Position numbers and translations under genes: made by a program. From an uncultured Bacillota bacterium (lineage in GTDB: Bacteria; Bacillota_I; Bacilli_A; RFN20; CAG-631), in contig CABUID010000006.1 in NCBI GenBank assembly GCA_902491575.1, positions 32,967 through 96,966 of the forward strand: 64,000 nt of DNA, given 5' to 3'. Under the pieces are notes generated by a model. It saw only the letters and a list, made by a program, of their open reading frames with translations. It ran no database searches and was not told the DNA's origin. Below are positions 54,495 to 63,533 of the stretch, piece after piece; the first letter of the stretch is position 1; each line of letters begins with the position of its first letter.

Positions 54495-54840
54495 CAAAAA
54501 CATAAAATTATAAATTATTATAGTTGCTTTATTTTTGTTCATCGTTGAGTATGTATTGTGATAAAAGTCTAAATTTAATGAATATTATAGGAATCATTCA
54601 TAAATAAAATGAAAATACTTAAAATCTTTTTAAAAAGAAAAAATGGGTTTCCCATTTGTTAGAGAATCGAAAATGCGATTTGTTGCATTTTCCTTATCCT
54701 GCCCTGATTTTAATGGATTTTGCAACATATAAATCATTGTTTATATTGTCGACAAAAGATAATGAGGGATAAATGGAGGTAAAAACTTTAATTTTTATAA
54801 TTTCTAATACCACTTTTTTACACATTGATTATGTATTTTA

Positions 54841-54873
54841 AAGGTGTTGCATCAACCGCAACACCTTTTTTTG
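54841..54873 (+). terminator. Intrinsic terminator
   Basis: AAGGTGTTGC and GCAACACCTT form a 10-bp stem with loop ATCAACC and are followed by seven T. Confidence 0.85.
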
Positions 54874-55261
54874 CTTGTTGAATAATGTGCAACATAGATA
54901 TTTACATCATTTTTTCAAGTAAATCAAAGAATAACTAAAAATAAATATATTAATAACGAAAGAATCTATACACTTTTTAATTGTTCTAGAGTATGGGAAA
55001 AAATATTGCAATAAATCTATAATACTTAAAGAAGAAGAATTATAACAATCGATTTGTAAAGCAATTAGACAGGTTATTGAACATCAAGATGAGTTCATTG
55101 CAATTATGATGCCTAACTTAGAATCCGTTTATTACAGGAAAAGATGCAAATACAGATATTTATGTGATTCAGCATCAAATAACTGGATTAAAAAACTTAA
55201 GAGATGTTACTATTAATTCAATAATAAACACGAAAGGTAATAAATCAAAATATAATAGTGA

Positions 55262-55513
55262 AATAAAAAACTTACAGATCAAATCAAAACTTTACGTGAA
55301 CAATTGGAATTTGAAAAATCCAAAATAACAGCAAAAGAATTTGTAAATATCGAAGTAGAACGAATCAAGAAAATATTCCTTAATTATAAAGAACAACCTC
55401 TACAATATGATGAAATAATGATAAGAGCATTAATAGAAAGAGTTAGAGTTATGCCAAATAAAACACTTCAAATTATTTTAAAAGGTGGTATAACTTTAGA
55501 ACAATCAATATAA
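55262..55513 (+). pseudogene. Remnant of a second serine recombinase C-terminus
   Basis: 83 codons open without a start: a coiled coil (KLTDQIKTLREQLEFEKSKI) followed by YDEIMIRALIERVRVMPNK and LKGGITLEQSI, the same end-of-protein pattern as the remnant at 33231-33567. The two relics are similar but not identical, so they come from different elements. Confidence 0.75.
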
Positions 55514-55984
55514 GAGTCCAATGGGAATTGGGCTTTAAAAAAATTATTATATTAATAGAAATTTATCAAGTTTTGGGATAACATATAACTAAATTTTACA
55601 AAGTATAAAAAGTTGGGTGAATATTCATAAAATAAAATTGTATTATCTAACTTCATGAAAATGCGATTTATTATTAAAAAATAATAAAGAGGCGATAACT
55701 TATGGGAATATTGAATGGATTTTAGGTTCATTAGGTGATATAGCATCATTGATAACAATATTGAGTTTAATTGTAAAATAATAAAGATTATCATATTGGT
55801 TGTGTACAAAAATATTTTATGATAGAATATATTTGTAAGTAAAAGAAACCTAGATAGTTGTAACAATTACCTAAGGCGGTAGAATAAAGATAACAAAACT
55901 CTCTTTAGGTATGATATGATGTCTCTAAAGTAGACAGTGAATAAAAATAAAATTATTCACTATTTACTTGGAGGCATTTTTATT

Positions 55985-56686
55985 ATGGGAAGAAAACCAA
56001 AATATACAAAAGAGATAAAAATACAAGCAATACAAGAATATTTAGATGGTAAAAAAAGTGTGAATCAAATAACTAATGAATTACAATGTTCGAAAAAAGC
56101 ATTTAGATTATGGTTGGGTTTTTATCATTCAATCGGGGAATCAGTTTTTAATGAAAAAACTCATAATAAGCAATATACAAAAGAATTAAAATTGCAAGTG
56201 GTTAATGAGTATTTAAATGGATTGGGATCGTTGAAAGATTTGATTAATAAATACAAAATACATAGTGAATCTACTCTTAGAAAATGGGTTTTATTGTATA
56301 ATAGTGGTAAAGAAATAAAAGATTATTTACCAAACCATGAGGTGTATACTATGAAAGCAAGAAAAGTAGCATATGAAGAACGAATTGAAATAGTTAATTA
56401 TTGTATATCACATGATAAAAATTATAAAGCAACTGCAGATAAATATAATGTTCCATACGCTAGAGTATATTCATGGGTTAAGTTAGTGAACACAAATGGT
56501 TATGAATCTTTAAGACTTCAAAAGAAAGGTCCAAAGCCAAAATACTTAATAGAGCCTAAAACAGTTGATGAACTAAAAGATATAGAAATTGAAAAACTAC
56601 GTCTTGAAAATGAAAGATTAAGAATAGAAAACGAAGTATTAAAAAAAAAGCATCGTTTACCAAAACGAACCCACACTCAAAAGTAA
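55985..56686 (+). CDS. IS3/IS150-type transposase OrfA
   Basis: About 233 residues from the ATG at 55985 (GGAGG upstream). Three helix-turn-helix units come in order: YTKEIKIQAIQEYLDGKKSV, TKELKLQVVNEYLNGLGSLK and EERIEIVNYCISHDKNYKAT. A leucine zipper-like coil follows (EIEKLRLENERLRIENEVL). It binds the inverted repeats. It ends in the A-run where ribosomes can slip to make OrfAB. Confidence 0.9.
   Translation: MGRKPKYTKEIKIQAIQEYLDGKKSVNQITNELQCSKKAFRLWLGFYHSIGESVFNEKTHNKQYTKELKLQVVNEYLNGLGSLKDLINKYKIHSESTLRKWVLLYNSGKEIKDYLPNHEVYTMKARKVAYEERIEIVNYCISHDKNYKATADKYNVPYARVYSWVKLVNTNGYESLRLQKKGPKPKYLIEPKTVDELKDIEIEKLRLENERLRIENEVLKKKHRLPKRTHTQK
56641..56650 (+). promoter_or_regulatory. A9G slippery site for -1 frameshift
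   Basis: Nine A then G; the heptamer A-AAA-AAG at 56644-56650 matches the IS3 programmed -1 shift. Slipping joins the OrfA zipper (LKKK) to the OrfB frame (ASFTKTNPHSKV). Confidence 0.78.
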
Positions 56687-57561
56687 GATTAGAAGAATAT
56701 TACAAAACAGTTGAGTATTTCTTTAATTCTGGATATAACATTAAAATTATATGTGAAATATTAGGGGTAAATCGTAGTTCTTATTATAAATGGAAGAATA
56801 GAGTGGTTCCAAAAAAAGAAATTCAAGATCAAGAATTATCAGGATTAATTGAAGAATACGATAATACTTATAACCACATATTAGGTTATAGAAGAATGGC
56901 ATTATTTATAAATCATTTCAACCAGAATAATTATTCAATAAAATATATTAGACGATTAATGATAAAACTTAATATAAAAGCTAATATTAGACGTAAGAGA
57001 TATAACTATGTAAAGACAAAACCTGAACAAATAGGAGAAAATATTTTGAATAGAGATTTTAAAGCATTAGCACCTAATCAAAAATGGTTGACTGATGTAA
57101 CTGAATTTAAAATTGTTGGACAAAAGCAAAAATTATATCTAAGTGCAATAATTGATTTATTTGATAAATTTATCATCACATATAAGTTATCAACTAAAAA
57201 TGATAATAAACTAGTATTTGATACATTTAATGAGGCAACTAAACTATATCCAAAAGCTAAACCAATATTCTATAGTGATAGAGGATTCCAATATACTTCT
57301 AAAGTATTTAAATTTAAATTAGATAAACAAGGAATGATTCAAAGCATGTCACGAGTAGGTAAATGTATTGATAATGGACCTATGGAAGCTTTTTGGGGAA
57401 CGTTGAAATCAGAGATGTATTATTTAAATAAATTTTACACAATAGAAGCTTTAAAAGAAGCCATTGAAGAATATATAAAATTTTACAATAATAAACGATT
57501 ACAAGCCAAATTAAAATGCCTGGCTCCGATGGAATATCGAAACCAAGCATTATTGGCATAA
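56650..57561 (+). CDS. IS3/IS150-type transposase OrfB (rve, DDE)
   Basis: About 300 residues when read from the frameshift. The HTH_21 segment (EEYDNTYNHILGYRRMAL) is followed by the integrase core: D in WLTDVTEFKI, D in FYSDRGFQYTS and E in GPMEAFWGTLKSE, so the DDE triad is complete. A GTG at 56803 gives only a shortened form. The element is probably still competent. Confidence 0.92.
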   Translation, partial: ASFTKTNPHSKVRLEEYYKTVEYFFNSGYNIKIICEILGVNRSSYYKWKNRVVPKKEIQDQELSGLIEEYDNTYNHILGYRRMALFINHFNQNNYSIKYIRRLMIKLNIKANIRRKRYNYVKTKPEQIGENILNRDFKALAPNQKWLTDVTEFKIVGQKQKLYLSAIIDLFDKFIITYKLSTKNDNKLVFDTFNEATKLYPKAKPIFYSDRGFQYTSKVFKFKLDKQGMIQSMSRVGKCIDNGPMEAFWGTLKSEMYYLNKFYTIEALKEAIEEYIKFYNNKRLQAKLKCLAPMEYRNQALLA

Positions 57562-57662
57562 ATTTTTATTTTTATTATCTGTCTACTTGACAGACATCAG
57601 TTCAGTAAAAAAGGGAGTTTTTTGCTTATAAAAGCATATAATGAAATAAGGAGGAAATCATA

Positions 57663-58178
57663 ATGCTAAAAAGGAAATTTACAAAATTGTTTTTAATGTT
57701 AGGTGTGATTCTCTTGAGTATGTTTACTAATAGTTGCTCAGAAAGCAATGCAAATTCAAATCAAGATTCTCAAGATAATTTATTGATTGATTGTGTTAAA
57801 GAAATGAATATATTCGATTCTCATGCCGATATATATGAAATTGTTTCTTTATCTTTATTAGAAAACACATTTTCAAGTAAAATAATCCTCCTCTTTGATG
57901 AAAAGGAAATTCAAAATGTCCTTACATTCATAATCAATGATAGAATTAAATTTATTGGTGAAGTAAAATCATCAGAATTAGATTCTCACATCATTTGTGA
58001 TAGTATTAATTTAGGGGTAACTGCCTATTCAAAAGAATTGGACGACACGATTTGTGTATCGTATTTAATCTCACAAGAAGGTATCCTTTATTATTATATA
58101 AGTGATAGAATCGTCAAATATACAAATGAAAATGCAATTGACTACTTTGAAATATTAGACTGGATAAAAAACAAATAA
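57663..58178 (+). CDS. Putative lipoprotein (unknown)
   Basis: 171 residues with a signal and lipobox FTNSC (Cys25) followed by an Asn/Ser/Gln-rich linker. The mature part is predicted alpha/beta (SKIILLFDEKEIQNVLTF, SHIICDSINLGVTAYSKEL). No recognised family. It ends 5 bases before the secreted NlpC/P60-like gene, so the two are probably a surface-protein pair. A GGAGG ribosome site is present. Confidence 0.7.
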   Translation: MLKRKFTKLFLMLGVILLSMFTNSCSESNANSNQDSQDNLLIDCVKEMNIFDSHADIYEIVSLSLLENTFSSKIILLFDEKEIQNVLTFIINDRIKFIGEVKSSELDSHIICDSINLGVTAYSKELDDTICVSYLISQEGILYYYISDRIVKYTNENAIDYFEILDWIKNK

Positions 58179-58183
58179 ACAAG

Positions 58184-59293
58184 ATGATAAGAATGAAAAA
58201 GAAAATATTATTTTTAAGTCTTATTTTGACCTTAAGTTTAGTTGGCAATAAAACTGCTCTTAAAACTCAAGCGCAGAGCATAGATCGTTCATGTTTTTCA
58301 AGTATTGCGGAATACATTCCTAGCCATAAGCAAAATAGTATTGTGCCACTTAGTTCTTCTAATGCAGATGGGTATTTTATTATTGGTGGCGAACATATTT
58401 CAGTGCAACTTTCAACAATAACTACCCCAAATAGAACGAATGTAGAAGTGTATAGAGTCTTAAATGATATTTCCGATGACTTAGTATCAGACTTTAATTC
58501 TATTGCTGCCTCACAATATCCTAATGCCATACGGCTTGGTAATGCTACAGCAAAATATAATTGTCATTCATATGCATGGTATTCACAAAGCAGTTCAAAT
58601 ACATATTGGATGAATGATCCAAGCCCGTACTATGCAGATAATAGTTATTTAGAAGTTTCTACTCCAATGCAAGGAGATATTATTTGTTATTTTGATGATA
58701 ATGGAACTCCAAATAATTATGCTGATGATACAAATTTACACTCTGGAATTGTAGTTAGTTATGATTCTTCGATATCATCAAATGGAATATGTGGCAATTC
58801 CAATCAAGTAGTAGTTAAATCAAAATGGGGTGCATATGGTTTATACCAACATAGAGGTGATCAATGCCCTTACACATCAGCAGATTATGTGAAATACTAT
58901 CGTAGACATTATCATAGTTACGAAGATCACTATTGCACTGGTTGTAATGATTATACAACTTCACATGACTATCATGATCCTTATACATGGGTAGATTATA
59001 ATCAACACAAGGCAACCTGTGGATGTGGAGCAACAACACAACAAGGACATGCTGTATCAAGTAACGCCTTTTCTGGAGGGAAAAGATATGCCACTTGTTT
59101 AATTTGTGGTGGATTAGCAGAAAAAGGATTCGTACAACTCAATGCTTTATCAGCAGAAGTGCAATATGTAACAGATAATGGAAGTTATATCTTGCCAAAT
59201 GGAGTGATTGTATTAGTAGATGAAGATATTGAGTTATATCTAAATGGCACTCTAGAATTTCATAAAAAGGACAGCCAGTTATTAACTGAATAA
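58184..59293 (+). CDS. Secreted NlpC/P60-like protein with Cys/His-rich tail
   Basis: 369 residues (or 366 from the ATG at 58193). A signal peptide (KKKILFLSLILTLSLVG) has a likely cut near TQAQS. The middle domain has KYNCHSYAWY with Cys127, GDIICYFDD, and LHSGIVVSYD with His186, the Cys-His arrangement of papain-like NlpC/P60/CHAP-type amidases. From about residue 240, Cys/His modules (HYCTGCNDYTTSHDYH, KATCGCGATTQQGHA, YATCLICGG) could bind zinc. It may cut peptidoglycan or a peptide near the cell surface; the active-site call is by pattern only. Confidence 0.72.
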   Translation: MIRMKKKILFLSLILTLSLVGNKTALKTQAQSIDRSCFSSIAEYIPSHKQNSIVPLSSSNADGYFIIGGEHISVQLSTITTPNRTNVEVYRVLNDISDDLVSDFNSIAASQYPNAIRLGNATAKYNCHSYAWYSQSSSNTYWMNDPSPYYADNSYLEVSTPMQGDIICYFDDNGTPNNYADDTNLHSGIVVSYDSSISSNGICGNSNQVVVKSKWGAYGLYQHRGDQCPYTSADYVKYYRRHYHSYEDHYCTGCNDYTTSHDYHDPYTWVDYNQHKATCGCGATTQQGHAVSSNAFSGGKRYATCLICGGLAEKGFVQLNALSAEVQYVTDNGSYILPNGVIVLVDEDIELYLNGTLEFHKKDSQLLTE

Positions 59294-59303
59294 AAATAAA
59301 ATG

Positions 59304-59343
59304 AAAGATATGGAAGTTCAAAAAGAGTTTCTATATCTTTTTA
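59304..59343 (+). terminator. Terminator after secreted-protein gene
   Basis: AAAGATAT pairs with ATATCTTT (interrupted inner pairing GGAA/TTTC) and a T-run follows. Confidence 0.65.
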
Positions 59344-59388
59344 TTAGGCAATTAAAACGAGCAAAAATAATTTATCTTATCAAATTAT

Positions 59389-59417
59389 AAAATAGCCATT
59401 TCGTATGCCTTACACAT
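59389..59417. repeat. 29-bp repeat, copy 2, at recombinase gene end
   Basis: Identical to 30802-30830. It spans the stop codon of the minus-strand serine recombinase (stop at 59410-59412). Confidence 0.85.
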
Positions 59418-60885
59418 TTCGATTGAATATGAACATTTCGTTATTGGAATGTTCATTTTTTGTTTTTAAGGACTTATTATGACTTTTACAAATGATAACT
59501 ATATCATCATTATCATTGATAATAATTTTTTTAATAAATAAGTCAATTAATAACTTTCTATTTTTAAGTGTATTATCAAGTTTAAAGAACTGACATAAAT
59601 AAGATTTAACTATTTCATATGTAATAGTTTTTTCTTGAAGTGCTTCTTGAACTGAAATAGTAGATTCAAGAGCTTCTTTATCTTTAGATAATGATTCCAT
59701 CATATCTTTAATATGTTGATTAATAATACCTTGACCAATAGCTTTAGTATAATTATCCAACTTACTATTAACTTCTTTTAATTTCATTCTTAAAACTTTT
59801 AAATCTAAGTTTTCAGTAATTTCATTGTTATAAAGAGTAATAGTATTTTTTATGATTGAATCCATGATTTTATCATCATTAAGTTTTTCTTTAATGGAAT
59901 CAATAATAAAGTCTTCTAGTTCGTCTTTTCTATATACTTTACTATCACAATGCTTTGTATTTTTTATTTTCTTACTACATTTATAATAGTGATGAGTTTG
60001 TCCGTTTTTAGATGTACCACCACTACCAACATATAAAGAATTACAATTAGCACAGTATATCTTACCACTTAGAATGAATGGACTATCTTTATACTTATAT
60101 CTTTCATTTTTAAACTTATCTTTATCAAGTAATCTTTTAGCTTCATTAAATGTTTCTATGTCTATAATAGGTGGAAACATATTAGGATATTCATTACCTT
60201 TACAAGTATATCTACCGGTATACTTTTCATTATGAAGAATATAAGAAATTCTACTTTGTTTAATATCTTTTTGACTTGTTAATCTTATTCCTTGTTCATT
60301 TAATTCTTTTGTAATGTCTTTAATCTTTTTCCCATCAATATAATCTTTAAATATTTTTCTAACTATTTTAGCTTCACTAGGATCAACTACATATCTTTGG
60401 TCTATGATTTGATAACCATACATTCTACAGCCTCCTGCAAATAAACCCTTACTTCTAGTTTCATGCATTCCTCGTTTTACTTTTTGTGATAATTCTGCAG
60501 AGTAGTATTCTGCCATAGATTCAAGTAATCCTTCTAAAATAATGCCTTCTGGAGTATCACTAATTGCTTCAGTAGCAGATACTACCTTAACTTCATTTTT
60601 CTTTAATACAGACTTATTAATGGCACTATCAAGTCTATTTCTAGCAAATCTATCTAACTTATAAACTAAAACTACATCAAATAGATTTTTATGAGAATCT
60701 AAAATCATCTTTTGAAATGCATCACGATTATCATTAGTACCACTCATAGCTCTATCAATATAAGTATCTACAATAACATAATTATTACGTAATGCATAAT
60801 CACTACAAACATGTACTTGTCCCTCAATGGATTGTTCAGTTTGACGGTCTGAACTATACCTTGCATAAATTACGGCTCTTATCAA
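59410..60885 (-). CDS. Large serine recombinase
   Basis: About 491 residues starting from TTG at 60885, which follows GGAGG at 5 bases; an upstream ATG would add a non-homologous leader. The resolvase domain has AVIYARYSSDRQTEQSIEGQ with catalytic Ser11, and YKLDRFARNR. Next come the recombinase domain (AGGCRMYGYQI onwards), a zinc ribbon with CANC and CDSK/KCS Cys pairs (about 285-330), and a long C-terminal coil. Such enzymes excise and integrate transposons and phages. All three domains are intact. It is the only minus-strand gene in this half of the window; its own element's cargo cannot be delimited. Confidence 0.9.
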   Translation of the reverse strand: MIRAVIYARYSSDRQTEQSIEGQVHVCSDYALRNNYVIVDTYIDRAMSGTNDNRDAFQKMILDSHKNLFDVVLVYKLDRFARNRLDSAINKSVLKKNEVKVVSATEAISDTPEGIILEGLLESMAEYYSAELSQKVKRGMHETRSKGLFAGGCRMYGYQIIDQRYVVDPSEAKIVRKIFKDYIDGKKIKDITKELNEQGIRLTSQKDIKQSRISYILHNEKYTGRYTCKGNEYPNMFPPIIDIETFNEAKRLLDKDKFKNERYKYKDSPFILSGKIYCANCNSLYVGSGGTSKNGQTHHYYKCSKKIKNTKHCDSKVYRKDELEDFIIDSIKEKLNDDKIMDSIIKNTITLYNNEITENLDLKVLRMKLKEVNSKLDNYTKAIGQGIINQHIKDMMESLSKDKEALESTISVQEALQEKTITYEIVKSYLCQFFKLDNTLKNRKLLIDLFIKKIIINDNDDIVIICKSHNKSLKTKNEHSNNEMFIFNRNV

Positions 60886-61506
60886 TTTTTCCTCCTTCCT
60901 ATGTGCTGTGTACATCATCATCACATATTAACTTAAAAATGCTAGATGATTTTTTATTTATTTTTGTTATCCATAATAAACTCTTTTAAAGAGTAGGAAA
61001 ACAATTTACTAAATTCATCAATTATTTCTTCAGTAGGTAAATATCTACCAACTAATTTCTTCTTAGTAGTAAAGTTAACATAAATATAGTTTTCAGGTGC
61101 TTTATTTTGTTTCCTTAAACCATAGATATCTTTTCTAATTTTTGGTGTTCTTTCATATACTTTGTTTTCTTTAGTCTTAATCCTTCTTTCTTAATCATCG
61201 TAAGTTAGGTATCCTAATTACGAAATTTATATCGTGTGATGCAAAGTGAAACACGATTTATTTTGTGCACAAAAAGTTAATTTTTAAGTATTTTTTTTTA
61301 TTATTAATTTCTTTTTTTATTACTAACACATTTCTTAATATAAGTGTGTCTATAAATAGAAACATAGAAAACTTAAAAGTTGACTCTTTGGAAACAATTA
61401 TATTATAATATTTTTGTTTTATAATTGTCAACTAATAAAATAAATTTGTTGATTATTTAGAAACAAAGTTGTATAATAAAAATGATATGAGAATGGTTTA
61501 GTTATT
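60886..61506. other. Gap upstream of recombinase
   Basis: AT-rich DNA with a minus-strand open stretch described separately (60954-61190) and no other gene. TAGGTATCCTAATTACG near 61205-61225 contains a short palindrome TAGGTATCCTA. Confidence 0.5.
60954..61190 (-). pseudogene. Small ORF remnant upstream of serine recombinase
   Basis: 78 codons are open on the minus strand but no ATG, GTG or TTG start precedes the conserved-looking part: YERTPKIRKDIYGLRKQNK, YIYVNFTTKKKLVGRYLP and a C-terminal EIIDEFSKLFSY. A small basic ORF in this position often precedes recombinase genes. It may be a broken gene or use a non-standard start. Confidence 0.45.
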
Positions 61507-61638
61507 GGAAAGTGTGTAAAACAAGTGCAAAGAAAGTCCGGAAAATGTGAAATTTGATAGTCGTAAAACACTGGAAAATGTGAAAAACACCCTTTGAAAA
61601 GTACTGGAAAATGTGATATAGTATATGTGAGGCGATAT
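61507..61638 (+). repeat. Four 33-bp-phased repeats upstream of the AAA_14 gene
   Basis: The motif GGAAAATGTGA occurs at 61540-61550, 61573-61583 and 61606-61616, exactly 33 bases apart, with a degenerate copy GGAAAGTGTGT at 61507. The intervening 22 bases are not conserved. The last unit ends at the ribosome site, two bases before the ATG at 61640. 33 bases are close to three helical turns, so four proteins could bind on one face; a regulatory site is inferred. Confidence 0.82.
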
Positions 61639-61639
61639 T

Positions 61640-62986
61640 ATGAAAAGAAAAATTGAACTATTTTTATTAGATTGGAAAAACAAAAAAGACCATTTACCAC
61701 TAGTTATAAAAGGTGCAAGACAAATTGGGAAAACATATTCTATTGTTAAATTCGCAAAAGAAAATTATAAAAATTTTGTAGAAATTAATTTTGCTACAAA
61801 TGAGGCTTTTAACACTATTTTTGATAATGGTTATGATGTAGATAATATTATTAAAAATATCTCTTTACTTAAACCTAATATTAATTTTGAAGAGGGTAAT
61901 ACATTAATTTTCTTTGATGAAATTCAATTGTGTCCTAAAGGAATGACATCTCTAAAACAATTTAAAATTGATGGAAGATTTGATGTTATTTGTTCTGGTT
62001 CTTTAATGGGTATTAATTATAATGAAATCCAATTAAATAGTGTTGGCTATAAAGAAGATTATGATATGTATTCAATGGATTTTGAAGAATTTTTATGGGC
62101 TAAAGGATATAAAGAAGAACAAATTAAAGATTTATTAGATCACATGGTTAATCTAACTCCTTTTAGTGAACTAGAAATGAAAATATATAGAGAATGTTTT
62201 AACGATTATTTGATCACTGGGGGTATGCCTGCGATTGTTTTAAAGTATATTGAAAATAACAATTTTTCTGGAATCCTAAAGATGCAAAGACAACTACTAA
62301 AACAGTATGAAGAAGATATTACAAAATACGCTAAAGGATTAGAAAAAGGAAAAATTCTAAATGTTTATAGAAATATTCCTTATTTTCTAGGTAAAGAAAG
62401 TAAAAGATATCAAATTACTAAAATAACTAAAGGTGCAAGAACAAGGGAATATGTAGGCGCATTTGAATGGTTATCAAATGCAGGTATAGTAAATATGTGT
62501 TATTGTTTAAATGATGTTGAATTACCTTTAGTTGGTAATTATGATATGTCTAAGTATAAAATTTATTTTGGTGATACTGGATTATTAATTGCGTCATTAG
62601 ATGAAGAAGCACAAGTGGATTTAAGAGAAAACAAAAACTTTAACACATTTAAAGGTGCTATATTTGAAAGTATAGCTGGTGAAACACTTATTAAAGCAGG
62701 ATATAAATTATTTTATTATAAAGATGATCGTTCACAAATTGAGATGGATTTTTTTGTTAGAGGTAAAGATTCATTAATACCAGTAGAAATAAAAGCAAAA
62801 GATGGTTCTACACCTTCGTTAAATAATTTAATTACTAAAGAAAAATATCAAGATATTAAATATGGCATTAAATTCGGAGATAAAAATATTGGGTATAATG
62901 GTAAGTTTTACACATTACCATATTTCACAATGTTTTTGTTAAAAGAATTTATCAAACGAATTGATTTAAATAACCAAACAATATAG
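61640..62986 (+). CDS. AAA_14/DUF4143 ATPase
   Basis: 448 residues. Walker A GARQIGKT is at 25-32 and Walker B TLIFFDEIQLCP near 90. An arginine-finger region follows, then a C-terminal DUF4143 domain (about 200-400) with the PD-(D/E)XK-like IEMDFFVRG...VEIKAKDG: an Asp, then E-x-K. This common family has no settled function; the C-terminal motif suggests a nuclease. A GAGGCG ribosome site is within the last repeat unit. The XRE gene follows 64 bases after the stop (63060). Confidence 0.85.
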   Translation: MKRKIELFLLDWKNKKDHLPLVIKGARQIGKTYSIVKFAKENYKNFVEINFATNEAFNTIFDNGYDVDNIIKNISLLKPNINFEEGNTLIFFDEIQLCPKGMTSLKQFKIDGRFDVICSGSLMGINYNEIQLNSVGYKEDYDMYSMDFEEFLWAKGYKEEQIKDLLDHMVNLTPFSELEMKIYRECFNDYLITGGMPAIVLKYIENNNFSGILKMQRQLLKQYEEDITKYAKGLEKGKILNVYRNIPYFLGKESKRYQITKITKGARTREYVGAFEWLSNAGIVNMCYCLNDVELPLVGNYDMSKYKIYFGDTGLLIASLDEEAQVDLRENKNFNTFKGAIFESIAGETLIKAGYKLFYYKDDRSQIEMDFFVRGKDSLIPVEIKAKDGSTPSLNNLITKEKYQDIKYGIKFGDKNIGYNGKFYTLPYFTMFLLKEFIKRIDLNNQTI

Positions 62987-63059
62987 AAAAATCGCAAAAT
63001 ACTGGAATTATCAAATAAATTGCGAAAATTAAAAGCGATAAAAAAGGAGTGTGTCAGTT

Positions 63060-63521
63060 ATGGGAAGAAGAAAGAATGATGAAATCATTAATTCACAATT
63101 AATGGAAGTTGATATCTATGGTGATGAAAATACACCAATAGAAACAATAGGGCAACGTATTAGAAGAATTAGAATAGCTAAAGGATTAACACAAGATGAC
63201 TTAGCTAAACTAATGGGATATTCTAATAGATCTACAATTAATAAAATTGAATCTGGTGCTCATAACATTGATCACGAGAAAATTTTAAAGTTTGCTTATA
63301 TGCTTAAAGTACCAGCAGGATATCTTCTTACTGGAGAAAAAAATTATAAAACTAATAGAATGATTCTTACTACAATAGAAGATTGTGTATATTCATGTGA
63401 ACTTACAGAAGCACAAATGCAAATAGCACAAGACTTAATGCATGTGTTTATGAAAGAAAACGAATTAAAAGAAAAGACAAAAAAACTGCTTGATAAAGCA
63501 GGTGGGGAAGAAATGAAGTAA
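63060..63521 (+). CDS. XRE-family transcriptional regulator
   Basis: 153 residues from the ATG at 63060 (AAGGAG 10 bases upstream). HTH_3 spans IGQRIRRIRIAKGLTQDDLA and GYSNRSTINKIESG, followed by a helical tail with a coiled segment (MKENELKEKTKKLLDKAGG). It may control the preceding AAA_14 gene through the phased repeats and also the nuclease gene after it. Confidence 0.87.
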   Translation: MGRRKNDEIINSQLMEVDIYGDENTPIETIGQRIRRIRIAKGLTQDDLAKLMGYSNRSTINKIESGAHNIDHEKILKFAYMLKVPAGYLLTGEKNYKTNRMILTTIEDCVYSCELTEAQMQIAQDLMHVFMKENELKEKTKKLLDKAGGEEMK

Positions 63522-63533
63522 AGGAGTGGAATT

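Larger units (their letters stand above)
54495..55916. other. 1.4 kb of decayed mobile-element DNA
   Basis: No intact gene. It contains a clear terminator (54841-54873). Around 55050-55260 two broken frames give peptides such as SICKAIRQVIEHQDEF and, after a shift, DIYVIQHQITGLKNLRDVT, whose family I do not recognise. A serine-recombinase C-terminus follows (55262-55513), and the IS3 left end begins at 55917. Confidence 0.6.
55917..57599 (+). mobile_element. IS3-family (IS150-like) insertion sequence, complete
   Basis: About 1.68 kb. Terminal inverted repeats: left TGATGTCTCTAAAGTAGACA, right (complement) TGATGTCTGTCAAGTAGACA, extending inwards for about 35 bases through an ATAAAAATAAAA block. 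The two ORFs are arranged for -1 frameshifting. No direct target duplication was obvious, so an old or recombined insertion is possible. Confidence 0.88.

Noticed and set aside
30802..59417. A single 28.6-kb element bounded by the 29-bp repeats
   Set aside because: The recombinase lies outside the right copy rather than between the copies, and tRNA-Leu and lipid genes with ordinary chromosomal character lie inside.
61498..61683. Minus-strand ORF of 61 residues with an 11-residue repeat (FTFSS/FTFSG)
   Set aside because: It is the reverse of the 33-bp repeat array and overlaps the AAA_14 start; there is no ribosome site. The periodic peptide is a by-product of the DNA repeat.
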